A DNA stretch of 44,155 nt from Gammaproteobacteria bacterium (lineage in GTDB: Bacteria; Pseudomonadota; Gammaproteobacteria; Steroidobacterales; Steroidobacteraceae). The stretch is taken from assembly GCA_028293725.1 (NCBI GenBank), contig JAQGOE010000379.1, forward strand, positions 1 to 44,155. The letters are read 5' to 3'. The translations under genes were made by a program, and so were the position numbers. The notes beneath the pieces are model-generated. The model was not told the origin of the DNA. It searched no databases and saw only the letters and a list, made by a program, of their open reading frames with translations. This document shows, one piece after another, positions 8,401-15,493 of this stretch (positions are counted from its first letter, which is position 1; the number at the start of each line of letters is the position of its first letter).

Positions 8401-10388
8401 TTGTTGCGCCGGTCGAAACCCGGCCGGACCGCGAACCGGAACACCGTCTTACCGATCATCACCGAATCCCCATCCTTCAGCGTCTGGCGCGTAATCCGCC
8501 GCCCGTTCACCAGCACGCCGTTGGTGCTGTTGAGATCTTCGATGATGGTATGCGCCGGGCCCGCCAGAATGACGGCGTGGTGCCGGCTGATGAACTTCGC
8601 GTCGATCTGCAGATCGTTATCCGGTGTGCGCCCGACGCTGGTCTTCCGCCCGAGCACGTGCACGACATCACTGTCACCCTCGGAACGAATCAACAGCCTC
8701 TTATCCCCATCGGGCGCGATCTCGTGAGTGCCGGTGCTCTCGAGCCGCTGCTGAATCGCCCCTAACAGTACGGCGCTGTTGGCGGTTTCTTCCTCCAGCC
8801 TGCGAATGAGCGAGTCGCGATCCGTGAGCGCATGGCGCGCCTCCTCGACCGTCGAGCGCCACTCGTGGTTCGTCTTCTCGAGCTCATCGAGCCGCGCGCT
8901 GCGACCGCGCAGATCCGTCTCGAGTCGATGGATCATGTCTTCCGCGGCACGGAGGTCGCCCTCCAGCTCCTTCGCGCGAGCCACGCTTGCGTTGGAATCC
9001 GCCTGCAGCACGCGGACAAACTCCTGCTGCTCTTCCATGCGCTGCTCGAGCTCCTTGGCACGAGCCTCGCCGGCGGTGATCCGCGCCATGTGCTCGGTGC
9101 GCTCGGTACCGGACTCCTGCAAAGCGCTCGTCCGCTGCAGCAACTCGGCACGAACAGTCGCCAATTCGGATTCGATCTGCTCGGAGCGCTTACGTTGCGC
9201 CGTAGTCGCCGCTTCGAGTTCCTCGCAACGGCTCTGTGCCGTCCGCACGGCAGTATCGCGCTCCGTGCCGTATTCGGTCGCCGCGGCCAACTTCGATTCG
9301 AGCGCGTTCACACTCGCGATGAGCGTCGTGTGCTCCGCAGTCACCCGGGCCAGCTCAACCTGCCGCTCTGTCAGCGCAGTATCCTGTTGCATCCCTGCCG
9401 TCTCGAGAGCGCGGATATGCTCATCGCGCGCGGCCAACGTCTCGGTCAACGCGCCGACGCTCCGTTTCATCTCATCGCCCGAGCGGGTTGTTTCGCGCAA
9501 CGATCCGTCGCGTTGCGCGATCGTCGTGCCCAGACTTCTGACTTCCTTTTCGAGCTTGGTGATCCGACCTGCCCGATCGCTCAGACTGGACTCCAGATCG
9601 CTCACACGAGCCTTGGCGGCGGTGAGTTGCCCGTCGAGAGTGCCGAGACGCGCGTCGCGCTCGTCAATCTCCTGGTACAGTGTCGAAGTCAGGTCCTGGA
9701 AAATGCTCCGCCGACCTTCCATCGACTGCAACGACTCGAGGTAGGTCGCGGCCAGATCATGTGCGGCGGTGAGATCCCGCTGCACGAGAGCCAGCGCCTT
9801 GTCACGCAGCGCGAGCTTCTCCTCGAACTCCTCGTCGTGCGAGCGTAACGTCTGGTTGACGGCCTCGCGCTCGTCGAGAGTTTTCTGTAATCCGCTTACA
9901 CGCGCCTCGGCCACTGCCACCGCGGAGCGTGCCTTCGTCAACTCGGCGGTGAGCTGTTGCGAGTGTTGTTCAGCAACAGCACGCTCGGTATTGGCAAGGA
10001 CCAGGGCCTGTTCGATTTCGGCAAGCCGCTCGCCCTTGCGCTTGAGACGCTCCTCCACCTCGCGCAGATTGTCGGAAAGCGAATGAAGGCTGGCCTCGAG
10101 GTGTGCGCGTTTTTCATCGTGAGTGCGCCGATCGTCATGGAGTCGCTTGTCGTCCAGGGCACGACTCTCATCAGCAACACTCGCAGGGGCAGCAGCTCCA
10201 ATAGAGGCGGCAGGGGTGCTCGCAAGCGGAGACTGGATGATCCAGGTGTCAGTGTTGACCAGCCGCTCTTCCGCGGTCGCGGCCTCGTACGCCGCAACAT
10301 CGAGCACCGGAAGCTCGGCAGTAGTTTCGAGGTCGCTCTCAGCCGCAGGTGACATTGGCGGAGGCGACGATTTGCGCTGCACACTCAT
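8397..10388 (-). CDS. Long coiled-coil protein with C-terminal FHA domain
   Basis: A 663-residue protein in three parts. Residues 1-80 are low-complexity, rich in Ala, Pro and Ser. About 85-560 is a nearly continuous heptad-rich coiled coil, full of Glu, Arg, Leu and Ala, without membrane segments. About 565-655 is a forkhead-associated domain with the phosphothreonine-binding signatures VGRTPDNDLQI, SRHHA and NSTNGVLVNG. FHA domains bind phosphothreonine peptides, so a scaffold role in Ser/Thr-kinase signalling or cell-envelope organisation is likely, though no kinase gene is nearby. The architecture resembles filament-forming cytoskeletal adaptors. Its gene ends on the last bases of the convergent gene. 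Confidence 0.85.
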   Translation of the reverse strand: MSVQRKSSPPPMSPAAESDLETTAELPVLDVAAYEAATAEERLVNTDTWIIQSPLASTPAASIGAAAPASVADESRALDDKRLHDDRRTHDEKRAHLEASLHSLSDNLREVEERLKRKGERLAEIEQALVLANTERAVAEQHSQQLTAELTKARSAVAVAEARVSGLQKTLDEREAVNQTLRSHDEEFEEKLALRDKALALVQRDLTAAHDLAATYLESLQSMEGRRSIFQDLTSTLYQEIDERDARLGTLDGQLTAAKARVSDLESSLSDRAGRITKLEKEVRSLGTTIAQRDGSLRETTRSGDEMKRSVGALTETLAARDEHIRALETAGMQQDTALTERQVELARVTAEHTTLIASVNALESKLAAATEYGTERDTAVRTAQSRCEELEAATTAQRKRSEQIESELATVRAELLQRTSALQESGTERTEHMARITAGEARAKELEQRMEEQQEFVRVLQADSNASVARAKELEGDLRAAEDMIHRLETDLRGRSARLDELEKTNHEWRSTVEEARHALTDRDSLIRRLEEETANSAVLLGAIQQRLESTGTHEIAPDGDKRLLIRSEGDSDVVHVLGRKTSVGRTPDNDLQIDAKFISRHHAVILAGPAHTIIEDLNSTNGVLVNGRRITRQTLKDGDSVMIGKTVFRFAVRPGFDRRNN

Positions 10389-10566
10389 GGTTTTCGCGCA
10401 TCCCCGTCGATCGTTAGTTCCTTATTGGAAAAGTGTAGCGCCGCAGGCGGTCGCAAAACGGCCGGTTTCACATTAAATCTGTGAGAGAAACCGCGAAATG
10501 GGTAATCGCACTGCGGCATAGGGCAAGGTCACGTTGCAGATCCAACGTGGGGGCCCACCGCAGGCG

Positions 10567-11409
10567 TCAGCCGCGCAGAAAATCTCGCACGCCGTCGGCC
10601 ACGAGTTCCGGCGCAGCCTCAAACAACGCCGCTCCTTGCTCGGATACGTCGATACAGCGCGCTTTGGGCAGCACCTCTCGTGCCCGCAACGTCGCATCCC
10701 AGAGCTCATCCCGCGGTCGTATCAACAACACCTGTTGGGTGATGAGACTCAAACGCTCCCGCACTGGATATTGCATTGCAGCATGAGCCAGCCACGCCGG
10801 GTGCAGCCCGTTTCGCAACTTCTCCACAAAGGCATCCGTCACGAGCTCGAGCGGCGCCCCGGCGCCGTAGGTGTCCGCCATCCGCTGCCACTCACCCGCC
10901 AGGTGCGCCCCATCCGAAGCGGGCGCGATGGAAGGGGGAACGCGCCTCAAGGAGTCCCGCTCGGCCTCCGTCAGCAGGGGCACGGATACGAGCACCACTC
11001 GTCGTACCTGCTTCGATCGAGTGACCGCGAGCTCTGCGGCGATGAGCGAGCCGGTGTGGTACCCCAGCACGTCGATCTGCCGAAAGCGCATGTTCTCCAG
11101 AAAATCACCAATCGCCGCGGCGTAGTCGACGAGCGCCGGACGCGAGCCCGGGGGATCCGAGTCGCCGAATCCCGGCAGATCAGGCGCGTACACCGAGCGA
11201 TCGCGGCCGGCGAGCGCCAGGAACCGCTCGAACATACGTCCCGATAGCGGGCTCCTGTGAAGACACAGGAGGGGAGTACCCTCTTCGAAGCCGCCTCCGG
11301 GAGGAATTGCATTGTGCACGTGCAATTGCCCGTAGCGACTCTCGAAATACCCTCGCCGGACTCGCGGCTGGGCCTCGACATAGCGGCTAGAGACAGTCCC
11401 TTTGACCAT
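10567..11409 (-). CDS. Alpha/beta-hydrolase-fold protein with atypical active site
   Basis: A 280-residue alpha/beta-hydrolase fold protein. The core strands and APDLPGFGDSD (75-85) are clear, but the nucleophile elbow reads GYHTG, placing His118 where Ser, Asp or Cys is expected. The oxyanion segment reads LHRSPLSGRMF instead of LHGxP, and near the C-terminus EQGAALFE replaces the usual catalytic Gly-His. A subfamily with G-x-H-T-G at the elbow exists among alpha/beta hydrolases; its chemistry is unclear to me. It may be non-catalytic or use a different mechanism. I start at 11409, where CGGAG lies 7 bases upstream; the in-frame ATG at 11460 has no such site. Confidence 0.8.
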   Translation of the reverse strand: MVKGTVSSRYVEAQPRVRRGYFESRYGQLHVHNAIPPGGGFEEGTPLLCLHRSPLSGRMFERFLALAGRDRSVYAPDLPGFGDSDPPGSRPALVDYAAAIGDFLENMRFRQIDVLGYHTGSLIAAELAVTRSKQVRRVVLVSVPLLTEAERDSLRRVPPSIAPASDGAHLAGEWQRMADTYGAGAPLELVTDAFVEKLRNGLHPAWLAHAAMQYPVRERLSLITQQVLLIRPRDELWDATLRAREVLPKARCIDVSEQGAALFEAAPELVADGVRDFLRG

Positions 11410-11554
11410 GCTGTGCTCCGAAACAGGCAGAACATACTGCCACGGGTTATCGGGAACCATAAGGAACCCGTCACGAAGTTCGTTATGGTTGCTTCGCGTG
11501 CGCCGTGGGCACGCGTAAATTCACGACTCCCGCCAATCCTTTCAGGGAGCCGCA

Positions 11555-11779
11555 ATGCCTAGATTCATCACACTGCTGACCGCGACCATGGTCCTCAGCG
11601 CAACGCTCAGCGGCTGCGGGCTGGCCGGGACGAGCGTCGCCGGCGCAACCGCCGGTGCCTCCGAGGTGGAGCAGGCCCGCCAGGCGAAGGAGACCGAAGC
11701 CCGGGTAAAGAAACAGCTCGACGCCGCGGTGCAACTGGACGCGGACCGCCGCAAGGCCGCCGAGACCGAGTCGCAATAG
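11555..11779 (+). CDS. Small predicted lipoprotein
   Basis: A 74-residue protein with a lipoprotein signal peptide: Arg near the start, a hydrophobic stretch TLLTATMVLSA and the lipobox LSGC with Cys21 as the lipidated residue. The mature part is about 54 residues. It has a short Gly/Ala-rich linker, then a charged helix with heptad-like Glu/Lys/Arg (about 38-72) that could form a small coiled coil. AGGGAG lies 5 bases before the ATG, and a strong hairpin follows the stop, so it is probably a monocistronic transcript. I do not recognise a family; its size and design recall small outer-membrane lipoproteins such as Lpp-type spacers, which is only an analogy. Confidence 0.7.
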   Translation: MPRFITLLTATMVLSATLSGCGLAGTSVAGATAGASEVEQARQAKETEARVKKQLDAAVQLDADRRKAAETESQ

Positions 11780-11792
11780 GCTCGGCCCGGAA

Positions 11793-11825
11793 CGCGGCCC
11801 GATCAACTCGGGCCGCGCCTTCTTC
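11793..11825 (+). terminator. Hairpin terminator after the small lipoprotein gene
   Basis: A perfect 10-bp GC-rich stem (11793-11802 with 11808-11817) with loop TCAAC begins 13 bases after the stop codon and is followed by CCTTCTTC. The T tract is interrupted, so termination strength is uncertain. Confidence 0.6.
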
Positions 11826-11924
11826 GATGAAAGCAGCCTCAGCGAAGGGCTACGCGTCCCCGGGGTAGGCACCCCCGGGCTACGCGCGCCGGACTAGGCG
11901 CTCGGCTACGCGCCCCGCCGCACT

Positions 11925-13076
11925 TCACTTCTTCTTTGCTGCCGACTTACCCCGTTTGGCGCTGGTGCTCTTGGCCGCCGCGCGCTTCGCGACAGGCCCC
12001 TTCTTCACCGCCTTCCCGGCAGCCTTCTTCGCCACCTTCTTCACGGACTTTTTGGCAGCCTTCTTGGCAGCCTTTTTAGCGACCTTCTTGACCGCCTTCT
12101 TGGCCACCGCCTTTTTCGCGGGAGCCTTCTTGGCGGGCGCTTTACCCTTCTTGGCGGGCGCTTTACCCTTCTTCGCGGCGGCTTTGCCCGCTGGCTTCTT
12201 TGCCGCCTTCGGCTCGGGAGCCGGGGGCGCCGCCGCGGCCGGCGTGTCGGCCTTGGCACTGGTCTTCGGCTTTTTCGCCTTGGCCGCCGGCTTCTTCGCC
12301 GCCGCTTTGGGCGGCTCGACCACGGCGAATGCGCCTCCCTGCGGATCCATCATCATGGTGATCCAGCTGCCGCCCGGTACTTCCATCGGCCCGTTCAATA
12401 TCCGTGCGCCGGCGGCCTTGGCGGCGGCGGTCGCCTTCTCACAATCGACCACTCCCACATAGCTGAGCCAGTGCGGTGGCGTAGAAGGTGTGTTCAGGTT
12501 GTAGATACCGCCAACCTGCGCGCCGTTCTGATTGATGAGCTGGTAGGTACCCATGGCTCCCATGTCGTGAGCCGGGCCTTTCTCCCAACCGAAAAGCTCC
12601 ACGTAGAAGTCCAACGCAGCGGCGTAGTCCGTCGTGCTGAGCTCGTGCCAATTGAACGCACCCGGTCCGCTGGGATCGGTGCTCCCCTCGGGTGTGGGGC
12701 CCGGAGGAGGGGTATATACGGCGAACGTCGCCCCCTGGGGGTCCGCCAGCACCGCGAACCGTCCCATGTTTGGAATGTCGGTGGCACCTTTTATAACCTT
12801 CCCGCCGAGGCGCTCAGCCTCAACCACGGTCGCGTCCAAATCGTCCGTGCCGATATAGACGATCCAGTGCGGTGGTGTATCAGCCGCCGCGCCCTCCGGC
12901 AGTCCGGTCAGGCCGCCGACCTGAGTTTTACCTGCCATCCACAATGTGTAGGAAGGCATGTGGGAGGCCTGCGCCTTCCACGGGACGACCTTCGAGTAAA
13001 AGTCGGACGCCGCATCCGGATCGGTCGTTACCAACTCGTGCCAGACAAATCGTCCCCGCATATCAGCGTTGCTCAT
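11925..13076 (-). CDS. Tandem VOC (glyoxalase-fold) protein with histone H1-like tail
   Basis: A 383-residue protein with two VOC modules. One starts RFVWHELVTTDPDAASDFY (about 8-125), the other FNWHELSTTDYAAALDFY (about 142-255). They share the WHEL...TTD...A..FY pattern and the ending DPQGxxFAVxxPP, as in the Cfp30B-like group of proteins. From about residue 257 to the end, 127 residues are almost only Lys, Ala, Pro, Gly and Val in AKK/PAKK steps, as in bacterial histone H1-like proteins. Such tails bind nucleic acid, so this may be a DNA- or RNA-anchored metabolite-binding protein; that is inference. I start at 13076 (MSNADMRGRF), preceded by GGGGAAA. The frame extends 22 codons further with no similarity. 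Confidence 0.85.
   Translation of the reverse strand: MSNADMRGRFVWHELVTTDPDAASDFYSKVVPWKAQASHMPSYTLWMAGKTQVGGLTGLPEGAAADTPPHWIVYIGTDDLDATVVEAERLGGKVIKGATDIPNMGRFAVLADPQGATFAVYTPPPGPTPEGSTDPSGPGAFNWHELSTTDYAAALDFYVELFGWEKGPAHDMGAMGTYQLINQNGAQVGGIYNLNTPSTPPHWLSYVGVVDCEKATAAAKAAGARILNGPMEVPGGSWITMMMDPQGGAFAVVEPPKAAAKKPAAKAKKPKTSAKADTPAAAAPPAPEPKAAKKPAGKAAAKKGKAPAKKGKAPAKKAPAKKAVAKKAVKKVAKKAAKKAAKKSVKKVAKKAAGKAVKKGPVAKRAAAKSTSAKRGKSAAKKK
12126..12167. repeat. Tandem 21-bp repeat in the Lys/Ala tail coding region
   Basis: Two identical 21-bp units (12126-12146 and 12147-12167) encode GKAPAKK twice in the histone-like tail. The surrounding DNA is made of many diverged copies of short AKK-coding units, so slippage and length variation are expected here. 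Confidence 0.85.
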
Positions 13077-13191
13077 GGTGCGTTTTCCCCTTGTTGGCGA
13101 GCTCGCACTGACATTCTGCACGGCTTGGCGGCTTACTTCCATGAGTGTTGTTGAATTTCTCGTTGCAGCGGGGCGCGCAGCACCGCCGCGC

Positions 13192-14052
13192 TCACTGTGC
13201 GAACGCGAGACTTACGACTCCGACCACGATACATATCGCTCCGGCAAGGCGTGCCGGTACGGCCTTCTCTCGCAGCAGGCGCGATCCGAAGTAGGTACCG
13301 ACGAGAGTGCTCAGCTCGCGAGCGGGCGCAACGTGGCTGATCGGCGCGATCCGCATAGCAAATAGAACGAGGATGTAGCCGAGAGGTCCCAGTACACCGA
13401 CCACCGCTGCGGGCTTGGCATACACCCGCGCCTCACGAGCCACCCCTGGAAGGTCCCGTAAGGCTAAAGGCGTAAGGACCACCACCCGGATCAGATTCCC
13501 GCTGAAGTCGATGATGAATGGCGACAGAGCGAGCGATTTGACCGACCAACCGTCGTTGACGGTATAGGCCGCGATAAAGAGACCGGTGAGCAGGCCAAAA
13601 AAGATGCCCGCCTTCGGCGCCCGATGCGGCTCGCGGGTTAGGCCGGCGACCAGCAGAATCCCGGCCACGATCAGCACCAGGCCCAGCCCGGCCAGCACCG
13701 TCGGCCGCTCCCCGAGGAGAATCGTCGCGCCCACGAACGACAGCAGGGGCCCGGAGCCGCGAGCGATGGGATAGACGAGCGAAAGATCGGAGGTCCGATA
13801 CCCAGCCTGCAATACGAGCGAGTAGCCGGTGTGCAGCACGGCGGTGGCGGTGAGCGCCAGGTATTCGATGGTGCCGAGATGCGGCCGCTCATACACCATG
13901 ATCCACGCGATGATGGGCAGATACAGAACGATCGAGCCGACCGAGTACAGCCAGACGAAGTGCCGCGAGCCGGCGGCCTTCTTGGCGTACAGGTTCCAGG
14001 TCGAATGGGTTACCGCGGCGAGCAGAACGGCGATGAGCGCTAGGGCTGGCAT
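13192..14052 (-). CDS. EamA/DMT-superfamily transporter
   Basis: A 286-residue inner-membrane protein with ten predicted helices in two EamA repeats. The first runs from LIAVLLAAVTHSTWNLYAKKA to ILLVAGLT. The second starts at GIFFGLLTGLFIAAYTVNDGW and ends in LAGAICIVVGVVSLAF. The GERPTVLAGLGLVLIVAGILL segment is the standard end of repeat one. Members move amino acids, sugars or other small metabolites, usually outward; the cargo cannot be told from sequence. It starts 24 bases after the thioesterase stop and belongs to the same minus-strand run. Confidence 0.85.
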   Translation of the reverse strand: MPALALIAVLLAAVTHSTWNLYAKKAAGSRHFVWLYSVGSIVLYLPIIAWIMVYERPHLGTIEYLALTATAVLHTGYSLVLQAGYRTSDLSLVYPIARGSGPLLSFVGATILLGERPTVLAGLGLVLIVAGILLVAGLTREPHRAPKAGIFFGLLTGLFIAAYTVNDGWSVKSLALSPFIIDFSGNLIRVVVLTPLALRDLPGVAREARVYAKPAAVVGVLGPLGYILVLFAMRIAPISHVAPARELSTLVGTYFGSRLLREKAVPARLAGAICIVVGVVSLAFAQ

Positions 14053-14075
14053 TTAGGGGCCGCGATTCCGCGCGA

Positions 14076-14528
14076 CTAACTAAGAGCCACGAAATCTCCC
14101 TCGAACGAAGCCACCCGATTCGCCAGGTGTACGAGGTGCGCGGCGAGCGTGAGACGCGCCCGGCCGCGTCGCGCGAACGTGGCCCGGAAGCGCTCCCAGG
14201 CGGAAACGTCGCCAAAGTCACAAACGGCTTCGAAATCTCCCGGGATGGGTCTTTCGTACTCCATGCGGCTGCGCTGGATGACCAGGCTCGCGTCGATTCC
14301 GGCGTCCTCCAGCCGCAAATGCAGCAACGTCCACGCCGAAAGCGTAGCGAGCGCAGCCGCACTGCCACCGAAAACCGTTTCGGTATGGTTGACGTTGGGC
14401 GCGAGGGGAGCTGCCAGCTTCACGTGTTCGACGGTGGCCGTCCTCACCTGCACGCCCATGGCGGCAGAAAGGGGAATGTATTGGTGCAGGTAGCGCTCTA
14501 CGCGCTTCTCGGAAGCTTCGACTGTCAT
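14076..14528 (-). CDS. Hotdog-fold thioesterase-like protein (YiiD C-terminal type)
   Basis: A 150-residue protein with the hotdog thioesterase pattern seen in the C-terminal domain of YiiD: EKRVERYLHQYIPLSAAMGV, then LAPNVNHTETVFGGSAAALATLSAWTLLH, and later the short strands SRMEYERPIPGDFEAVC. The NHxxTVFGGS turn and following helix form the active-site face in this family. The acyl substrate is unknown. I start at the ATG at 14528 (MTVEASEKR), 10 bases after the preceding EamA stop. A TTG at 14573 would overlap that gene and lacks support. Its place between two EamA genes suggests co-transcription, not a shared function. Confidence 0.78.
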   Translation of the reverse strand: MTVEASEKRVERYLHQYIPLSAAMGVQVRTATVEHVKLAAPLAPNVNHTETVFGGSAAALATLSAWTLLHLRLEDAGIDASLVIQRSRMEYERPIPGDFEAVCDFGDVSAWERFRATFARRGRARLTLAAHLVHLANRVASFEGDFVALS

Positions 14529-14538
14529 ACCCACATGC

Positions 14539-15471
14539 TCAAGGCGCAGGCGTCGATGCGCAAGACTTGTCAAACGCGTGCCGCTGTGAACGCTCGTGCC
14601 AGATTAGATACAGGCCGCTCGCGATCACGATACCGCCGCCCACATAAACGCGAGTCGCCGGCAACACATTCCATACCGTCCAGTCGATGAGGATGCCCCA
14701 CAGCAGTGCGGTGTACTCAAACGGCGCCACGACCGAAGGCGGCGCGGAGCGGAACGCTTCGGTCAATAGATGTTGGCCAATGGCGCCGAACACGCCCAGT
14801 GCCAGTAGCCACTTCCAATGCTCGCGTGCCAAGGGCGCCCAGTCGGGAACGGCAAGGAGGCCGGTCATCAGGGTCATGAGGCCTACGGTCCAGACAATCA
14901 CACTCGTAGTCGTGTCCGTGCGCGTAATCACTCGCAACAGAATGACGCTCAGTGCGTATGCGGTCGCCGAAACGAAAGCGGCCAGAGCCCCGAGCGTCAC
15001 CAGGCTCGAGGCCGACGGTTTCAACATGACGACCACGCCGACGAGTCCGACCGAGATGGCGATCCAATTCCGCCACCCGACCCGATCGCCGAGCAGCGGC
15101 ACCGCAAGTGCCGTGACAATGAGCGGCTCCGCCAGAAAAATCGAATACGTGCTCGCGAGCGACAGAGTGCGCACCGAGTAAATGAACCCGGCGAGCATGA
15201 TGACCATGAGCACGCCGCGCAGCAGGTGCATCCAGATTCGAGTGGGCTTCAGATCGCGGTAGCGCCCCTTGATGAGCGCCGGGAGTGCCATGAACGGCAG
15301 CGACGCGAGACCCCGCAGGAACGCGATCTCCATCGGCGGGTAGTGTTGGGAGAACAATTTGAGCGTAGCGTCCATGAACGAGAAGGCCGCCACGGCCACC
15401 AGCATCGAGGCAATCGCTCTGAGCCGTCCGGGATGCGTTGTGGGGCCTCGGACACCCGCGACGCTTACCAT
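14539..15471 (-). CDS. EamA/DMT-superfamily transporter
   Basis: A 310-residue membrane protein, ten helices in two EamA repeats. MLVAVAAFSFMDATLKLFSQHYPPMEIAFLRG is a classic first helix and loop, with FLRGLASLPFMALP next. LASTYSIFLAEPLIVTALAVPLLGDRVGWRNW lies in repeat one, and PPSVVAPFEYTALLWGILIDW in repeat two. This group resembles S-adenosylmethionine or riboflavin-type DMT exporters in pattern, but cargo is not assignable. It starts 22 bases downstream of the NdvB-like synthase stop, in the same direction. A glucan synthase and an exporter-like gene side by side is suggestive only. Confidence 0.85.
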   Translation of the reverse strand: MVSVAGVRGPTTHPGRLRAIASMLVAVAAFSFMDATLKLFSQHYPPMEIAFLRGLASLPFMALPALIKGRYRDLKPTRIWMHLLRGVLMVIMLAGFIYSVRTLSLASTYSIFLAEPLIVTALAVPLLGDRVGWRNWIAISVGLVGVVVMLKPSASSLVTLGALAAFVSATAYALSVILLRVITRTDTTTSVIVWTVGLMTLMTGLLAVPDWAPLAREHWKWLLALGVFGAIGQHLLTEAFRSAPPSVVAPFEYTALLWGILIDWTVWNVLPATRVYVGGGIVIASGLYLIWHERSQRHAFDKSCASTPAP

Positions 15472-15493
15472 GGCGCCGCGGTGGCGACCGCTA

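Noticed and set aside
11847..11915. Repeated GGCTACGCG units as a CRISPR-like or integron-like array
   Set aside because: Only three short imperfect copies over 70 bases with irregular spacing and no spacers of equal length; it is simple GC-rich repetition.
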